A stretch of DNA of 64,000 nucleotides from Eurosta solidaginis (taxonomy: Eukaryota > Arthropoda > Insecta > Diptera > Tephritidae), in the NCBI RefSeq assembly GCF_040869045.1, contig NW_027136911.1, positions 806,001-870,000 of the forward strand, given 5' to 3'. Position 1 is the first letter of the stretch; each line of letters opens with the position of its first letter. The translations under genes and the position numbers were made by a program. The notes under the pieces were generated by a model, which saw nothing but the letters and a program-made list of their open reading frames with translations, made no database searches and was not told the origin of the DNA. Shown one piece after another: positions 42,001-56,936 of this stretch.

Positions 42001-45000
42001 GGTTAACCCCACCCACAATAGATATGGACACTTATCCCTTTTAGTCGGTTAATCCCATCCACTTTGACGTAGAAATTGGACCGTTAACGATAGAACCTTG
42101 TATCAGCTTTTGAATTAAAATACACATAAAAACCTATCATCTGCAAAAACAAAATCGATTCTATCTTGCTTGTTTCAATAGATATGGACACTTATCCCTT
42201 TTAGTCGGTTAACCCTACCCACTTTGACGTAGAAATTGAACCGTTAGCGATACAACCTTGGATCAGCTTATGAATTAATATACACATAAAAACCTATCAT
42301 CTGCAAAAATAAAATCGATTCTGTCTTGCTTGGTTCAATAGATATGGACACTTATCCCTTTTAGTCGGTTAACCCCACCCACAATAGATATGGACACTTA
42401 TCCCTTTTAGTCGGATAACCCCATCCACTTTGGCGTAGAAATTGAACCGTTAACGATAGAACCTTGTATCAGCTTTTGAATTAATATACACATAAAAACC
42501 TATCATCTGCAAAAACAAAATCGATTCTATCTTGCTTGGTTCAATAGATATGGACACTTATCCATTTTAGTCGGTTAACCCCACCCACTTTGACGTAGAA
42601 ATTGAACCGTTAACGATAGAACCTTGGGTCAGCTTTTGGATTAATATACACATAAAAACCTACCATCTGCAAAAATAAAATCGATTCTATTTTGCTTGGT
42701 TCAATAGATATGGACACTTATCCCTTTTAGTCGGTTAACTATAACGTAGAAATTGAACCGTTAACGACAGAAGCTTAGGTCAGCTTGTGGATTAATATAC
42801 ACATAAAAACCTACCATCTGCAAAAATAAAATCGATTCTATCTTGCTTGGTTCAATAGATATGGACACTTATCCCTTTTAGTCGGTTAACCCCACCCACT
42901 TTGACGTAGAAATTGAACCGTTAACGATAGAACTATGGATCAGCCTGTGGATTAATATACACATAAAAACCTATCATCTGCAAAAACAAAATCGATTCTG
43001 TCTTGCTTGGTGCAATAGATATGGACACTTATCCCTTTTAGTCGGTTAATCCCACCCACAATAGATATGGACACTTATCCCTTTTAGTCGGATAACCCCA
43101 TCCACTTTGACGTAGAAATTGGACCGTTAACGATAGAACCTTTTATCAGCTTTTGAATTAATATACACATAAAAACCTATCATCTGCAAAAACAAAATCG
43201 ATTCTATCTTGCTTGGTTCAATAGATATGGACACATATCCCTTTTAGTCGGTTAACCCCACCCACAATAGATATGGACACTTATCCCTTTTAGTCGGTTA
43301 ATCCCATCCACTTTGACGTAGAAATTGAACCGTTAACGATAGAACCTTGTATTAGCTTTTGAATTAATATACACATAAAAACCTATCATCTGCAAAAACA
43401 AAATCGATTCTATCTTGCTTGGTTCAATAGATATGGACACTTATCCCTTTTAGTCGGTTAACCCCACCCACTTTGACGTAGAAATTGAACCGTTAACGAT
43501 AGAACCTTGGGTCAGCTTTTGGATTAATATACACATAAAAAACTACCATCTGCAAAAACAAAATCGATTCTATCTTGCTTGGTTCAATAGATATGGACAC
43601 ATAACCCTTTTAGTCGGTTAACCCCACCCACAATAGATATGGACACTTATCCCTTTTAGTCGGTTAACCCCACCCACTTTGACGTAGAAATTGAACCGTT
43701 AACGATAGAACCTTGGGTCAGCTTTTGAATTAATATACACATAAAAACCTATCATCTGCAAAAACAAAATCGATTCTATCTTGCTTGGTTCAATAGATAT
43801 GGACACATATCCCTTTTAGTCGGCTAACCCCACCCACAATAGATATGGACACTTATCCCTTTTAGTCGGTTAATCCCATCCACTTTGACGTAGAAATTGG
43901 ACCGTTAACGATAGAACCTTGTATCAGCTTTTGAATTAAAATACACATAAAAACCTACCATCTGCAAAAATAAATTCGATTCTATCTTGCTTGGTTCAAT
44001 AGATATGGACACTTACTCTTTTAGTCGGTTAGCCCCACCCATAATAGATATGGGCACTTATCCCTTTTAGTCAGTTAACCCCACCCAGTATGACGTAGAA
44101 ATTGAATCGTTAGCGATAGAACCTTGGATCAGCTTGTGGATTAATATACACATAAAAACCTATCATCTGCAAAAACAAAATCGATTCTATCTTGCTTGGT
44201 TCAATAGATATGGACACTTGTCCCTTTTAGTCGGTTAGCCTCACCCACAATAGATATGGGCACTTATCCCTTTTAGTCGGTTAATCCCATCCACTTTGAC
44301 GTAGAAATTGAACCGTTAACGATAGAACCTTGTATTAGCTTTTGAATTAATATACACATAAAAACCTATCATCTGCAAAAACAAAATCGATTCTATCTTG
44401 CTTGGTTCAATAGATATGGATACATATCCCTTTTAGTCGGTTAACCCCACCCACAATAGATATGGACACTTATCCCTTTTAGTCGGTTAATCCCAACCAC
44501 TTTGACGTAGAAATTGGACCGTTAACGATAGAACCTTGTATCAGCTTTTGAATTAAAATACACATAAAAACCTATCATCTGCAAAAACAAAATCGATTCT
44601 ATCTTGCTTGTTTCAATAGATATGGACACTTATCCCTTTTAGTCGGTTAACCCTACCCACTTTGACGTAGAAATTGAACCGTTAGCGATACAAACTTGGA
44701 TCAGCTTATGCATTAATATACACATAAAAACCTATCATCTGCAGAAATAAAATCGATTCTGTCTTGCTTGGTTCAATAGATATGGACACTTATCCCTTTT
44801 AGTCGGTTAACCCCACCCACAATAGATATGGACACTTATCCCTTTTAGTCGGATAACCCCATCCACTTTGGCGTAGAAATTGAACCGTTAACGATAGAAC
44901 CTTGTATCAGCCTTTGAATTAATATACACATAAAAACCTATCATCTGCAAAAACAAAATCGATTCTATCTTGCTTGGTTCAATAGATATGGACACTTATC

Positions 45001-46019
45001 CCTTTTAGTCGGTTAACCCCACCCACTTTGACGTAGAAATTGAACCGTTAACGATAGAACCTTGGGTCAGCTTTTGGATTAATATACACATAAAAACCTA
45101 ACATCTGCAAAAATAAAATCGATTCTATTTTGCTTGGTTCAATAGATATGGACACTTATCCCTTTTAGTCGGTTAGCCCCACCCATAATAGATATGGGCA
45201 CTTATCCCTTTTAGTCGGTTAATCCCATCCACTTTGACTTAGAAATTGAACCGTTAACGATAGAACCTTGTATCAGCTTTTGAATTAATATACACATAAA
45301 AACCTATCATCTGCAAAAATAAATGCGATTCTATCTTGCTTGGTTCAATAGATATGGACGCTTATCCCTTTTAGTCGGTTAGCCCCACCCATAATAGATA
45401 TGGGCACTTATCCCTTTTAGTCAGTTAACCCCACCCAGTATGACGTAGAAATTGAATCGTTAGCGATAGAACCTTGGATCGGCTTGTGGATTAATATACA
45501 CATAAAAACCTATCATCTGCAAAAACAAAATCGATTCTATCTTGCTTGGTTCAATAGATATGGATACTTATCCCTTTTAGTCAGTTAACCCCACCCACTT
45601 TGACGTAGAAATTGAATCGTTAATGATAGAACCTTGGATCAGCTTGTGGATTAATATACACATAAAAACCTACCATCTGCAAAAATAAAATCGATTCTGT
45701 CTTGCCTGGTTCAATAGATATGGACACTTATCCCTTTTAGTCGGTTAACCCCAACCACTCTAACGTAGAAATTGAACCGTTAACGATAGAACCTTAGATC
45801 AGCTTATGGATCAATATACACATAAACACCTATCATCTCCAAAAACAAAATCAATTCTATCTTGCTTGGTTCAATAGATATGGACACTTATCCCTTTTAG
45901 TCGGTTAACCCAACCCACAATAGATATGGACACTTATCCCTTTTATTTGGTTAAACCCATCCAATTTGACGTAGAAATTGAACCGTTAACGATAGAACCT
46001 TGTACCAGCTTTTGAATTA

Positions 46020-48000
46020 ATATACACATAAAAACATATCATCTGCAAAAACAAAATCGATTCTATCTTGCTTGGTTCAATAGATATGGACACTTATCCC
46101 TTTTAGTCGGTTAACCCCACCCACAATAGATATGGACACTTATCCCTTTTAGTCGGTTAACCCCACCCACTTTGACGTAGAAATTGAACCGTTAACGATA
46201 GAACCTTGTACCAGCTTTTGAATTAATATACACATAAAAACATATCATCTGCAAAAACAAAATCGATTCTATCTTGCTTGGTTCAATAGATATGGATACT
46301 TATCCCTTTTAGTCAGTTAACCCCACCCACTTTGACGTAGAAATTGAACCGTTAACGATAGAACCTTGGGTCAGCTTTTGGATTAATATACACATAAAAA
46401 CCTACCATCTGCGAAATAAAATCGATTCTATTTTGCTTGGTTCAATAGATATGGACAGTTATCCCTTTTAGTCGGTTAACCCCACCCACAATAGATATGG
46501 AGACTTATCCCTTTTAGTCGGATAACCCCATCCACTTTGACGTAGAAATTGAACCGTTAACGATAGAACCTTGTATCAGCTTTTGAATTAATATACACAT
46601 AAAAACCTATCATCTGCAAAAACAAAATCGATTCTATCTTGTTTGGTTCAATAGATATGGACACTTATCCCTTTTAGTCGGTTGACCCGACCCAGTATGA
46701 CGTAGAAATTGAACCGCTAGCGATAGAACCTTGGATCAGCTTGTGAATTAATATACACATAAAAACCTACCATCTGCAAAAATAAATTCGATTCTATCTT
46801 GCTTGGTTCAATAGATATGGACACTAATCCCTTTTAGTCGGTTAGCCCCACCCATAATAGATATGGGCACTTATCCCTTTTAGTCGGTTAATCCCATCCA
46901 CTTTGACTTAGAAATTGAACCGTTAACGATAGAAACTTGTATCAGCTTTTCAATTAATATACACATAAAAACCTATCATCTGCAAAAATAAAATCGATTC
47001 TGTCTTGCTTGGTTCAATAGATATGGACACTTATCCCTTTTAGTCGGTTAACCCCACCCACAATAGATATGGACACTTATCCCGTTTAGTCGGTTAACCG
47101 CATCCAATTTGACGTAGAAATTGAACCGTTAACGATAGAACCTTGTATCAGCTTTTGAATTAATATACACATAAAAACATATCATCTGCAAAAACAAAAT
47201 CGATTCTATCTTGCTTGGTTCAATAGATATGGACACTTATCCCTTTTAGTCGGTTAACCCCACCCACAATAGATATGGACACTTATCCCTTTTAGTCGGT
47301 TAACCCCACCCACTTTGACGTAGAAATTGAACCGTTAACGATAGAACCTTGGGTCAGCTTTTGGATTAATATACACATAAATACCTACCATCTGCGAAAT
47401 AAAATCGATTCTATTTTGCTTGGTTCAATAGATATGGACACTTATCCCTTTTAGTCGGTTAACCCCACCCACAATAGATATGGAGACTTATCCCTTTTAG
47501 TCGGATAACCCCATCCACTTTGACGTAGAAATTGAACCGTTAACGATAGAACCTTGTATCAGCTTTTGAATTAATATACACATAAAAACTATCATCTGCA
47601 AAAACAAAATCGATTCTATCTTGCTTGGTTCAATAGATATGGACACTTATCCCTTTTAGTCGGTTGACCCGACCCAGTATGACGTAGAAATTGAACCGCT
47701 AGCGATAGAACCTTGGATCAGCTTGTGAATTAATATACACATAAAAACCTACCATCTGCAAAAATAAATTCGATTCTATCTTGCTTGGTTCAATAGATAT
47801 GGACACTTATCCCTTTTAGTCGGTTAGCCCCACCCATAATAGATATGGGCACTTATCCCTTTTAGTCGGTTAATCCCATCCACTTTGACTTAGAAATTGA
47901 ACCTTTAACGATAGAACCTTGTATCAGCTTTTCAATTAATATACACATAAAAACCTATCATCTGCAAAAATAAAATCGATTCTGTCTTGCTTGGTTCAAT
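46020..48000. repeat. About 983-bp tandem duplication (two units)
   Basis: 'atctgcgaaa' occurs at 46407 and 47390 (983 bp), and 'gttgacccga' at 46681 and 47663 (982 bp, because the second unit lost one A near 47,588). The unit is built of both monomer types. Outer limits are approximate. Confidence 0.65.
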
Positions 48001-51000
48001 AGATATGGACACTTATCCCTTTTAGTCGGTTAACCCCACCCACAATAGATATGGACACTTATCCCTTTTAGTCGGTTAACTCTACCCAATTTGACGTAGA
48101 AACTGAACCGTTAGCGATAGAACCTTGGATCAGCTTGTGAATTAATATACACATAAAAACCTATCATCTGCAAAAACAAAATCGATTCTATCTTGCTTGG
48201 TTCAATAGATATGGACACTTATCCCTTTTAGTCGGTTAGCCCCACCCACAATAGATATGGGCACTTATCCCTTTTAGTTGGTTAATCCCATCCACTTTGA
48301 CGTAGAAATTGAACCGTTAACGATAGAACCTTGTATCAGCTTATGAATTAATATACACATAAAAACCTATCATCTGCAAAAATAAAATCGATTCTGTCTT
48401 GCTTGGTTCAATATATATGGACACTTATCCCTTTTAGTCAGTTAACCCCACCCACAATAGATATGGAGACTTATCCCTTTTAGTCGGATAACACCATCCA
48501 CTTTGACGTAGAAATTGAACCGTTAACGATAGAACCTTGTATCAGCTTTTGAATTAATATACACATAAAAACCTATCATCTGCAAAAACAAAATCGATTC
48601 TGTCTTGCTTGGTTCAATAGATATGGACACTTATCCCTTTTAGTCGGTTAACCCCAACCACTATAACGTTGAAATTGAACCGTTAACGATAGAACCTTGG
48701 ATCAGCTTGTGGATTAATATACACATAAAAACCTATAATCTGCAAAAATAAAATCGATTCTATCTTGCTTGGTTCAATAGATATGGACACTTATCCCTTT
48801 TAGTCGGATAACCGCACCCAGTATGACGTGGAAATTGAACCGTTAGCGATAGAACCTTGTATCAGCTTGTGGATTAATATACACATAAAAACCTACCATC
48901 TGCAAAAATAAAATCGATTCTGTCTTGCTTGGTTCAATAGATATGGACACTTATCCCTTTTAGTCGGTTAACCCCATCCAGTATGACGTAGACATTGAAC
49001 CGTTAACGATAGAACCTTGGATCGGCTTGCGGATTAATATACACATAAAAATCTACCATATGCAAAAATATAATCGTTTCTGTCTTGCTTGGTTCAATAG
49101 ATATGGACACTTATCCCTTTTAGTCGGTTAATCCCACCCAGTTTGACGTAGAAATTGAACCGTTAGCGATAGAACCTTGGGTCAACTTGTGGATTAATAT
49201 GCACATAAAAACCTACCATCTGCAAAAATAAATTCGATTCTACCTTGCTTGGTTCAATACATATGGACACTTATACCTATTAGTCGGTTAACCCCACCCA
49301 GTATGACGTAGAAATTGAACCGTTAGCGATAGAACCTTGGATCAGCTTGTGGATTAATATACACATAAAACCCTATCATCTGCAAAAACAAAATTGATTA
49401 TATCTTGCTTGGTTCAATAGATATGGACACTTATCCCTTTTAGTCGGTTAACCCCAGCCAGTATAACGTAGAAATTGAACCGTTAGCGATAGAACCTTGG
49501 GTCAGCTTCTGGATTAATATGCACATAAAAAACTACCATCTGCAAAAATAAATTCGATTCTTTCTTGCTTGGTTCAATAGATATGTATACTTATCCCTTT
49601 TAGTCGGTTAACCCCACCCACTATGACGTAGAAATTGAACCATTAAAGATAGAGCCTTGGATCAGCTTGTGGATTAATATACGCATAATAACCTCTCATC
49701 TGCAAAAACAAAATCGTTCTATCTTGCTTGGTTCAATAGATATGGACACTTATCCCTTTTAGTCGGTTAACCCGACCCAGTATGACGTAGAAATTGAACC
49801 GTTATCGGTAGAACCTTGGATCAGCTTGTGGATTAATATACACATAAAAACCTACCATCTGCAAAAATAAATTCGATTCTGTATTGCTTGGTTCAATAGA
49901 TATGGACACTTATCCCTTTTAGTCGGTTAACCCCACCCACAATAGATATGGACACTTATCCCTTTTAGTTGGTTAACCCCATCCACTTTGATGTAGAAAT
50001 TGAACCGTTAACGATAGAACCTTGTATCAGCTTTTGAATTAATATACACATAAAAACCTATCATCTGCAAAAACAAAATCGATTCTATCTTGCTTGGTTC
50101 AATAGATATGGACACTTATCCCTTTTAGTCGGTTAGCCCCACCCACAATAGATATGGGCACTTATCCCTTTCAGTCGGTTAATCCCATCCACTTTGACGT
50201 AGAAATTGAACCGTTAACGATAGAACCTTGTATCAGCTTTTGAATTAATATACACATAAAAACCTATCATCTGCTAAAACAAAATCGATTCTATCTTGCT
50301 TGGTTCAATAGATATGGACACTTATCCCTTTTAGTCGGTTAACCCTCCCCACTTTGACGTAGAAATTGAACCGTTAACGATAGAACCATGGATCAGCCTG
50401 TGGATAAATATACATATAAAAACCTATCATCTGCAAAAATAAAATCTATTCTATCTTGCTTGGTTCAATAGATATGAACACTTATCCCTTTTAGTCGGTT
50501 AACCCCACCCACAATAGATGTGGACACTTATCCCTTTTAGTCGGTTAACCCCATCCACTTTGACGTAGAAATTGAACCGTTAACAATAGAACCTTGTATC
50601 AGCTTTTGAATTAATACACACATAAAAACCTATCATCTGCAAAAACAAAATCGATTATATCTTGCTTGGTTCAATAGATATGGACACTTATCCCTTTTAG
50701 TCGGTTAACCCGACCCAGTATGACGTAGAAATTGAACCGTTAGCGGTAGAACCTTGGATCAGCTTGTGGATTAATATACACATAAAAACCTACCATCTGC
50801 AAAAATAAATTCGATTCTGTATTGCTTGGTTCAATAGATATGGACACTTATCCCTTTTAGTCGGTTAACCCCACCCACAATAGATATGGACACTTATCCC
50901 TTTTAGTTGGTTAACCCCATCCACTTTGATGTAGAAATTGAACCATTAACGATAGAACCTTGTATCAGCTTTTGAATTAATATACACATAAAAACCTATC

Positions 51001-54000
51001 ATCTGCAAAAACAAAATCGATTCTATCTTGCTTGGTTCAATAGATATGGACACTTATCCCTTTTAGTCGGTTAGCCCCACCCACAATAGATATGGGCACT
51101 TATCCCTTTCAGTCGGTTAATCCCATCCACTTTGACGTAGAAATTGAACCGTTAACGATAGAACCTTGTATCAGCTTTTGAATTAATATACACATAAAAC
51201 CTATCATCTGCAAAAACAAAATCGATTCTATCTTGCTTGGTTCAATAGATATGGACACTTATCCCTTTTAGTCGGTTAACCCTCCCCACTTTGACGTAGA
51301 AATTGAACCGTTAACGATAGAACCATGGATCAGCCTGTGGATAAATATACACATAAAAACCTATCATCTGCAAAAATAAAATCTATTCTATCTTGCTTGG
51401 TTCAATAGATATGAACACTTATCCCTTTTAGTCGGTTAACCCCACCCACTATAACGTAGAAATTGAACCGTTAACGATAGAACCTTGGATCAGTTTGTGC
51501 ATTAGTATACACATAAAAACCTATCATCTGCAAAAATAAAATCGATTCTATCTTACTTGGTTCAATAGATATGGACACTTAACCCTTTTAGTCGGTTAAC
51601 CCCACCCAGTATAACGTAGAAATTGAACCGTTAGCGATAGAACCTTGGATCAGCTTGTGGATCAATATACACATAAAAACCTACCATCTGCAAAAATAAA
51701 ATCGATTCTGTCTTGCCTGGTTCAATAGATATGGACACTTATCCCTTTTAGTCGGTTAACCCCAACCACTATAACGTAGAAATTGAACCGTTAACGATAG
51801 AACCTTAGATCAGCTTGTGGATCAATATACACATAAAAACCTATCATCTCCAAAAACAAAATCGATTCTATCTTGCTTGGTTCAATAGATATGGACACTT
51901 ATCCCTTTTAGTCGGTTAACCCCACCCACAATAGATATGGACACTTATTCCTTTTAGTCGGTTAACCCCATCCACTTTGACGTAGAAATTGAACCGTTAA
52001 CGATAGAACCTTGTATCAACTTTTGAATTAATATACACATAAAAACCTATCATCTGCAAAAATAAAATCGATTCTGTCTTGCTTGGTTCAATAGATATGG
52101 ACACTTATCCCTTTTAGTTGGTTAACCCCATCCACTTTGACGTAGAAATTGAACCGTTAACGATAGAACCTTGGATCAGGCTGTGGATTAATATACACAT
52201 AAAAACCTACCATCTGCAAAAATAAATTCGATTCTACCTTGCTTGGTTCAATAGATATGGACACTTATCCCTTTTAGTCGGATAACCCCACCCACAATAG
52301 ATATGGACACTTATCCCTTTTAGTCGGATAACTCCATCCACTTTGACGTAGAAATTGAACCGTTAACGATAGAACCTTGTATCAGCTTGTGCATTAATAT
52401 ACACATAAAAACCTATCATCTGCAAAAACAAAATCGATTCTATCTTGCTTGGTTCAATAGATATTGACACTTATCCCTTTTAGTCGGTTAACCCCAACCA
52501 CTATAACGTTGAAATTGAACCGTTAACGATAGAACCTTGGATCAGCTTGTGGATTAATATACACATAAATCCTATCATCTGCAAAAACAAAATTGATTCT
52601 ATCTTGATTGGTTCAATAGATATGGACACTTATCCCTATTAGTCGGTTAACCCCACCCAGTATGACGTAGAAATTGAACCGTTAGAGATAGAACCTTGGA
52701 TCAGCTTTTGTATTAATATACACATAAAACCCTATCATCTGCAAAAACAAAATTGATTCTATCTTGATTGGTTCAATAGATATGGACACTTACCCCTTTT
52801 AGTCGGTTAACCCCACCCAGTATAACGTAGAATTTGAACCGTTAGCGATAGAACCTTTGATCAGCTTGTGGATTAATATACACATAAAAAACTACCATCT
52901 GCAAAAATTTTAGTCGGTTAACCCCACCCACTATGACGTAGAAATTGAACCATTAAAGATAGAGCCTTGGATCAGCTTATGGATTAATATACGCATAAAA
53001 ACCTCTCATCTGCAAAAACAAAATCGTTCTATCTTGCTTGGTTCAATAGATATGGACACTTATCCCTTTTAGTCGGTTAACCTCACCCACAATAGATATG
53101 GACACTTATCCCTTTTAGTCGGTTAACCTAATCCACTTTTACGTAGAAATTGAACCGTTAACGATAGAACCTTGTATTGGCTTGTGGAATAATACACACA
53201 TAAAAACCTATCATCTGCAAAAACAAGATCAATTCTATCTTGCTTCGTTCAATAGATATGGACACTTATCCCTTTAGTCGGTTAACCCTACCTACTTTGA
53301 CGTAGAAATTGAACCGTTAACGATAGAACCTTGGATCAGCTTGTGGATTAATATACACATAAAAACCTATCACCTGCAAAAACAAAATCGATTCTATCTT
53401 GCTTGGTTCAATAGATATGAACACTTATCCCTTTAAGTCGGTTAACCCCAACCACTATAACGTAGAAATTGAACCGTTAACGATAGAACCTTAGATCAGC
53501 TTGTGGATCAATATACACATAAAAACCTATCATCTGCAAAAACAAAATCGATTCTATCTTGCTTGGTTCAATAGATATTGACACTTATCCCTTTTAGTCG
53601 GTTAACCCCACCCACAATAGATGTGGACACTTATCCCTTTTAGTCGGTTAACCCCATCCACTTTGACGTAGAAATTGAACCGTTAACAATAGAACCTTGA
53701 ATTAATACACACATAAAAACCTATCATCTGCAAAAACAAAATCGATTCTATCTTGCTTGTTTCAATAGATATGGACACTTATCCCTTTTAGTCGGTTAAC
53801 CCGACCCAGTATGACGTAGAAATTGAACCGTTAGCGATAGAATCTTGGGTCAGCTTATGGATTAATGTACACATAAAAACTTACCATCTGCAAAAATAAA
53901 TTCCATTCTGTATTGCTTGGTTCAATAGATATGGACACTTATCCCTCTTAGTCGGTTAACCCCACCCACAATAGATATGGACACTTATCCCTTTTAGTTG

Positions 54001-56250
54001 GTTAACCCCATCCACTTTGACGTAGAAATTGAACCGTTGACGATAGAACCTTGTATCAGCTTTTGAATTAATATACACAGAAAAACCTATCATCTGCAAA
54101 AACAAAATCGATTCTATCTTGCTTGGTTCAATAGATATGGACACTTATCCCTTTTAGTCGGTTAGCCCCACCCACAATAGATATGGGCACTTATCCCTTT
54201 TAGTCGGTTAATTCCATCCATTGTATCAGCTTTTGAATTAATATACACATAAAAACCTATCAACTGCAAAAACAAAATCGATTCTCTCTTGCTTGGTTCA
54301 ATAGATATGGACACTTATCCCTTTTAGTCGGTTAACCCTACCCACTTTGACGTAGAAATTGAACCGTTAACGATAGAATCATGGATCAGCCTGTGGATTT
54401 ATATACACATAAAAACCTATCATCTGCAAAAATAAAATCGATTCTATCTTGCTTGGTTCAATAGATATGAACACTTATCCCTTTTAGTCGGTTAACCCAA
54501 ACCACTATAACGTAGAAATTGAACCGTTAACGATAGAACCTTGGATCAGCTTGTGGATTAGTATACACATAAAAACCTATAATCTCCAAAATAAAATCGA
54601 TACTATCTTGTTTGGTTCAATAGATATGGACACTTATCCCTTTTAGTCGGATAACCCCACCCAGTATGACGTAGAAATTGAACCGTTAGCGACAGAACCT
54701 TGGATCAGCTTGTGGATTAATATACACATAAAAACCTACCATCTGCAAAAATAAAATCGATTCTGTCTTGCTTGGTTCAATAGATATGGACACTTATCCC
54801 TTTTAGTCGGTTAACCCCACCCAGTATGACGTAGAAATTGAACCGTTAACGATAGAACCTTGGATAACCTTGTAGATTAATATACACATAAAGCCACCAT
54901 CTGCAAAAATAAATCGTTTCTGTCTTGCTTGGTTCAATAGATATGGACACTTATCCCTTTTAGTCGGTTAACCCCACCCAGTTTGACGTAGAAATTGAAC
55001 CGTTAGCGATAGAACCTTGGATCAGCTTTTGGATTAATATGCACATAAAAACCTACCATCTGCAAAAATAAATTCGATCCTACCTTGCTTGGTTCAATAG
55101 ATATGGACACTTGTCCCTATTAGTCGGTTAACCCCACCCAGTATGACGTAGAAATTGAACCGTTAGCGGTAGAACCTTGGATCAGCTTGTGGATTAATAT
55201 ACACATAAAACCCTATCTTCTGCAAAAACAAAATCGATTCTATCTTACTTGGTTCAATAGATATGGACACTTATCCCTTTTAGTCGGTTAACCCCACCCA
55301 GTATAACGTAGAAATTGAACCGTTAGCGGTAGAACCTTGGATCAGCTTGTGGATTAATATACACATAAAAACCTATCATCTCCAAAAACAAAATCGATTC
55401 TATCTTGCTTGGTTCAATAAATATGGACACTTATCCCTTTTAGTCGGTTAACCCCACCCACAATAGATATGGACACTTATCCCTTTTAGTCGGATAACCC
55501 CATCCACTTTGACGTAGAAATTGAACCGTTAACGATAGAATCTTGTATCAGCTTTTGAATTAATATACACATAAAAACCTATCATCTGCAAAAATAAAAT
55601 CGATTCTGTCTTGCTTGGTTCAATAGATATGGACACTTATCCCCTTTAGTCGGTTAACCCCACCCACAATAGATATGGACACTTATCCCTTTTAGTCGGT
55701 TAACCCCATCCACTTTGACGTAGAAATTGAACCGTTAAGGATAGAACCTTGGATCAGCTTGTGGATTAATATACACATAAAAACCTACCATCTGCAAAAA
55801 CAAAATCGATTCTATCTTGCTTGGTTCAATAGATATGGATACTTATCCCTTTTAGTCGGTTAACCCCACCCACTTTGACGTAGAAATTGAACCGTTAATG
55901 ATAGAACCTTGGATCAGCTTGTGGATTAATATACACATAAAAACCTACCATCTGCAAAAATATAAGCGATTCTATCTTACTTGGTTCAATAGATATGGAC
56001 ACTTATCCCTTTTAGTCGGATAACCCCACCCACTATGACGTAGAAATTGAACCATTAAAGATAGAGCCTTGGATCAGCTTGTGGATTAATATACACATAA
56101 AACCCTATCATCTGCAAAAATAAAATCGATTCTATCTTACTTGGTTCAATAGATAATGACACTTATCCCTTTTAGTCGGTTAACCCCACCCAGTATAACG
56201 TAGAAATTGAACCGTTTGCGATAGAACCTTGGATCAGCTTGTGGATTAAT

Positions 56251-56410
56251 ATACACATAAAAACCTACCATCTGCAAAAATATAATCGATTCTATCTTAC
56301 TTGGTTCAATAGATATGGACACTTATCCCTTTTAGTCGGATAACCCCACCCAGTATGACGTAGAAATTGAACCGTTAGCGATAGAACCTTGGATTAGCTT
56401 TTGGATTAAT
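56251..56410. repeat. Example of the 160-bp satellite monomer
   Basis: The ATACACATAA landmark recurs at 56251, 56411, 56571 and 56731 with exact 160-bp spacing. In order, the monomer contains the 'catctgcaaaaa' segment, 'cttggttcaatagatatgg', 'ttttagtcggttaacc', 'gacgtagaaattgaaccg' and 'gatagaaccttggatcagc'. Each monomer has an 8-bp inverted pair, GGTTCAAT and ATTGAACC. Confidence 0.95.
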
Positions 56411-56730
56411 ATGCACATAAAAACCTACCATCTGCAAAAATAAATTCGATCCTACCTTGCTTGGTTCAATAGATATGGACACTTATCCCTATTAGTCGGT
56501 TAACCCAACCCAGTATGACGTAGAAATTGAACCGTTAGCGGTAGAACCTTGGATCAGCTTGTGGATTAATATACACATAAAACCCTATCATCTGCAAAAA
56601 CAAAATCGATTCTATCTTGCTTGGTTCAATAGATATGGACACTTATCCCTTTTAGTCGGTTAACCCCACCCACTATAACGTAGAAATTGAACCGTTAGCG
56701 GTAGAACCTTGGATCAGCTTGTGGATTAAT

Positions 56731-56936
56731 ATACACATAAAAACCTATCATCTCCAAAAACAAAATCGATCCTATCTTGCTTGGTTCAATAGATATGGAC
56801 ACTTATCCCTTTTAGTCGGTTAACCCCACCCACAATAGATATGGACACTTATCCCTTTTAGTCGGTTAACCCCATCCACTTTGACGTAGAAATTGAACCG
56901 TTAACGATAGAATCTTGTATCAGCTTTTGAATTAAT
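56731..56936. repeat. Example of the 206-bp satellite monomer
   Basis: This is the 160-bp monomer with one extra tandem copy of a 46-bp segment. The landmark spacing from 56731 to 56937 is 206 bp. This form alternates with the 160-bp form throughout and dominates the homogenised part. Confidence 0.95.
56788..56833. repeat. Example of the 46-bp sub-repeat
   Basis: The segment starting AATAGATATGGACAC and ending CCCCACCCAC is repeated directly at 56834-56879. In 206-bp monomers the two copies have diverged in a phase-dependent way: 'ggacacatatccc' is normally in the first copy and 'gggcacttatccc' in the second. Confidence 0.9.

Larger units (their letters stand above)
12052..48600. repeat. Main homogenised satellite array
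   Basis: This is 36.5 kb of uninterrupted head-to-tail satellite, mostly 206-bp monomers with 160-bp and rare 151-bp forms. Variants are linked in blocks that recur: about 15.1-16.8 kb matches 20.8-22.5 kb (offset 5,701), about 16.8-17.5 kb matches 23.1-23.8 kb (offset 6,273), about 26.6-31.1 kb matches 31.8-36.3 kb (offset 5,229), and about 25.6-27.6 kb matches 43.8-45.8 kb (offset close to 18,196). Small tandem duplications of 206, 412, 572 and 983 bp are superimposed. No ORF, RNA gene or mobile element interrupts the array. Confidence 0.95.

Noticed and set aside
53956..54144. A 62-codon open frame on the minus strand inside the satellite
   Set aside because: It lies entirely in satellite monomers and exists only because this diverged stretch lost stops. 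Nothing in it resembles a protein domain.
56780..56800. RNA polymerase III B box in the monomer ('ggttcaatag')
   Set aside because: Only the first five bases fit, and no A box or T-run terminator lies at the right spacing, so no tRNA-derived promoter is supported.
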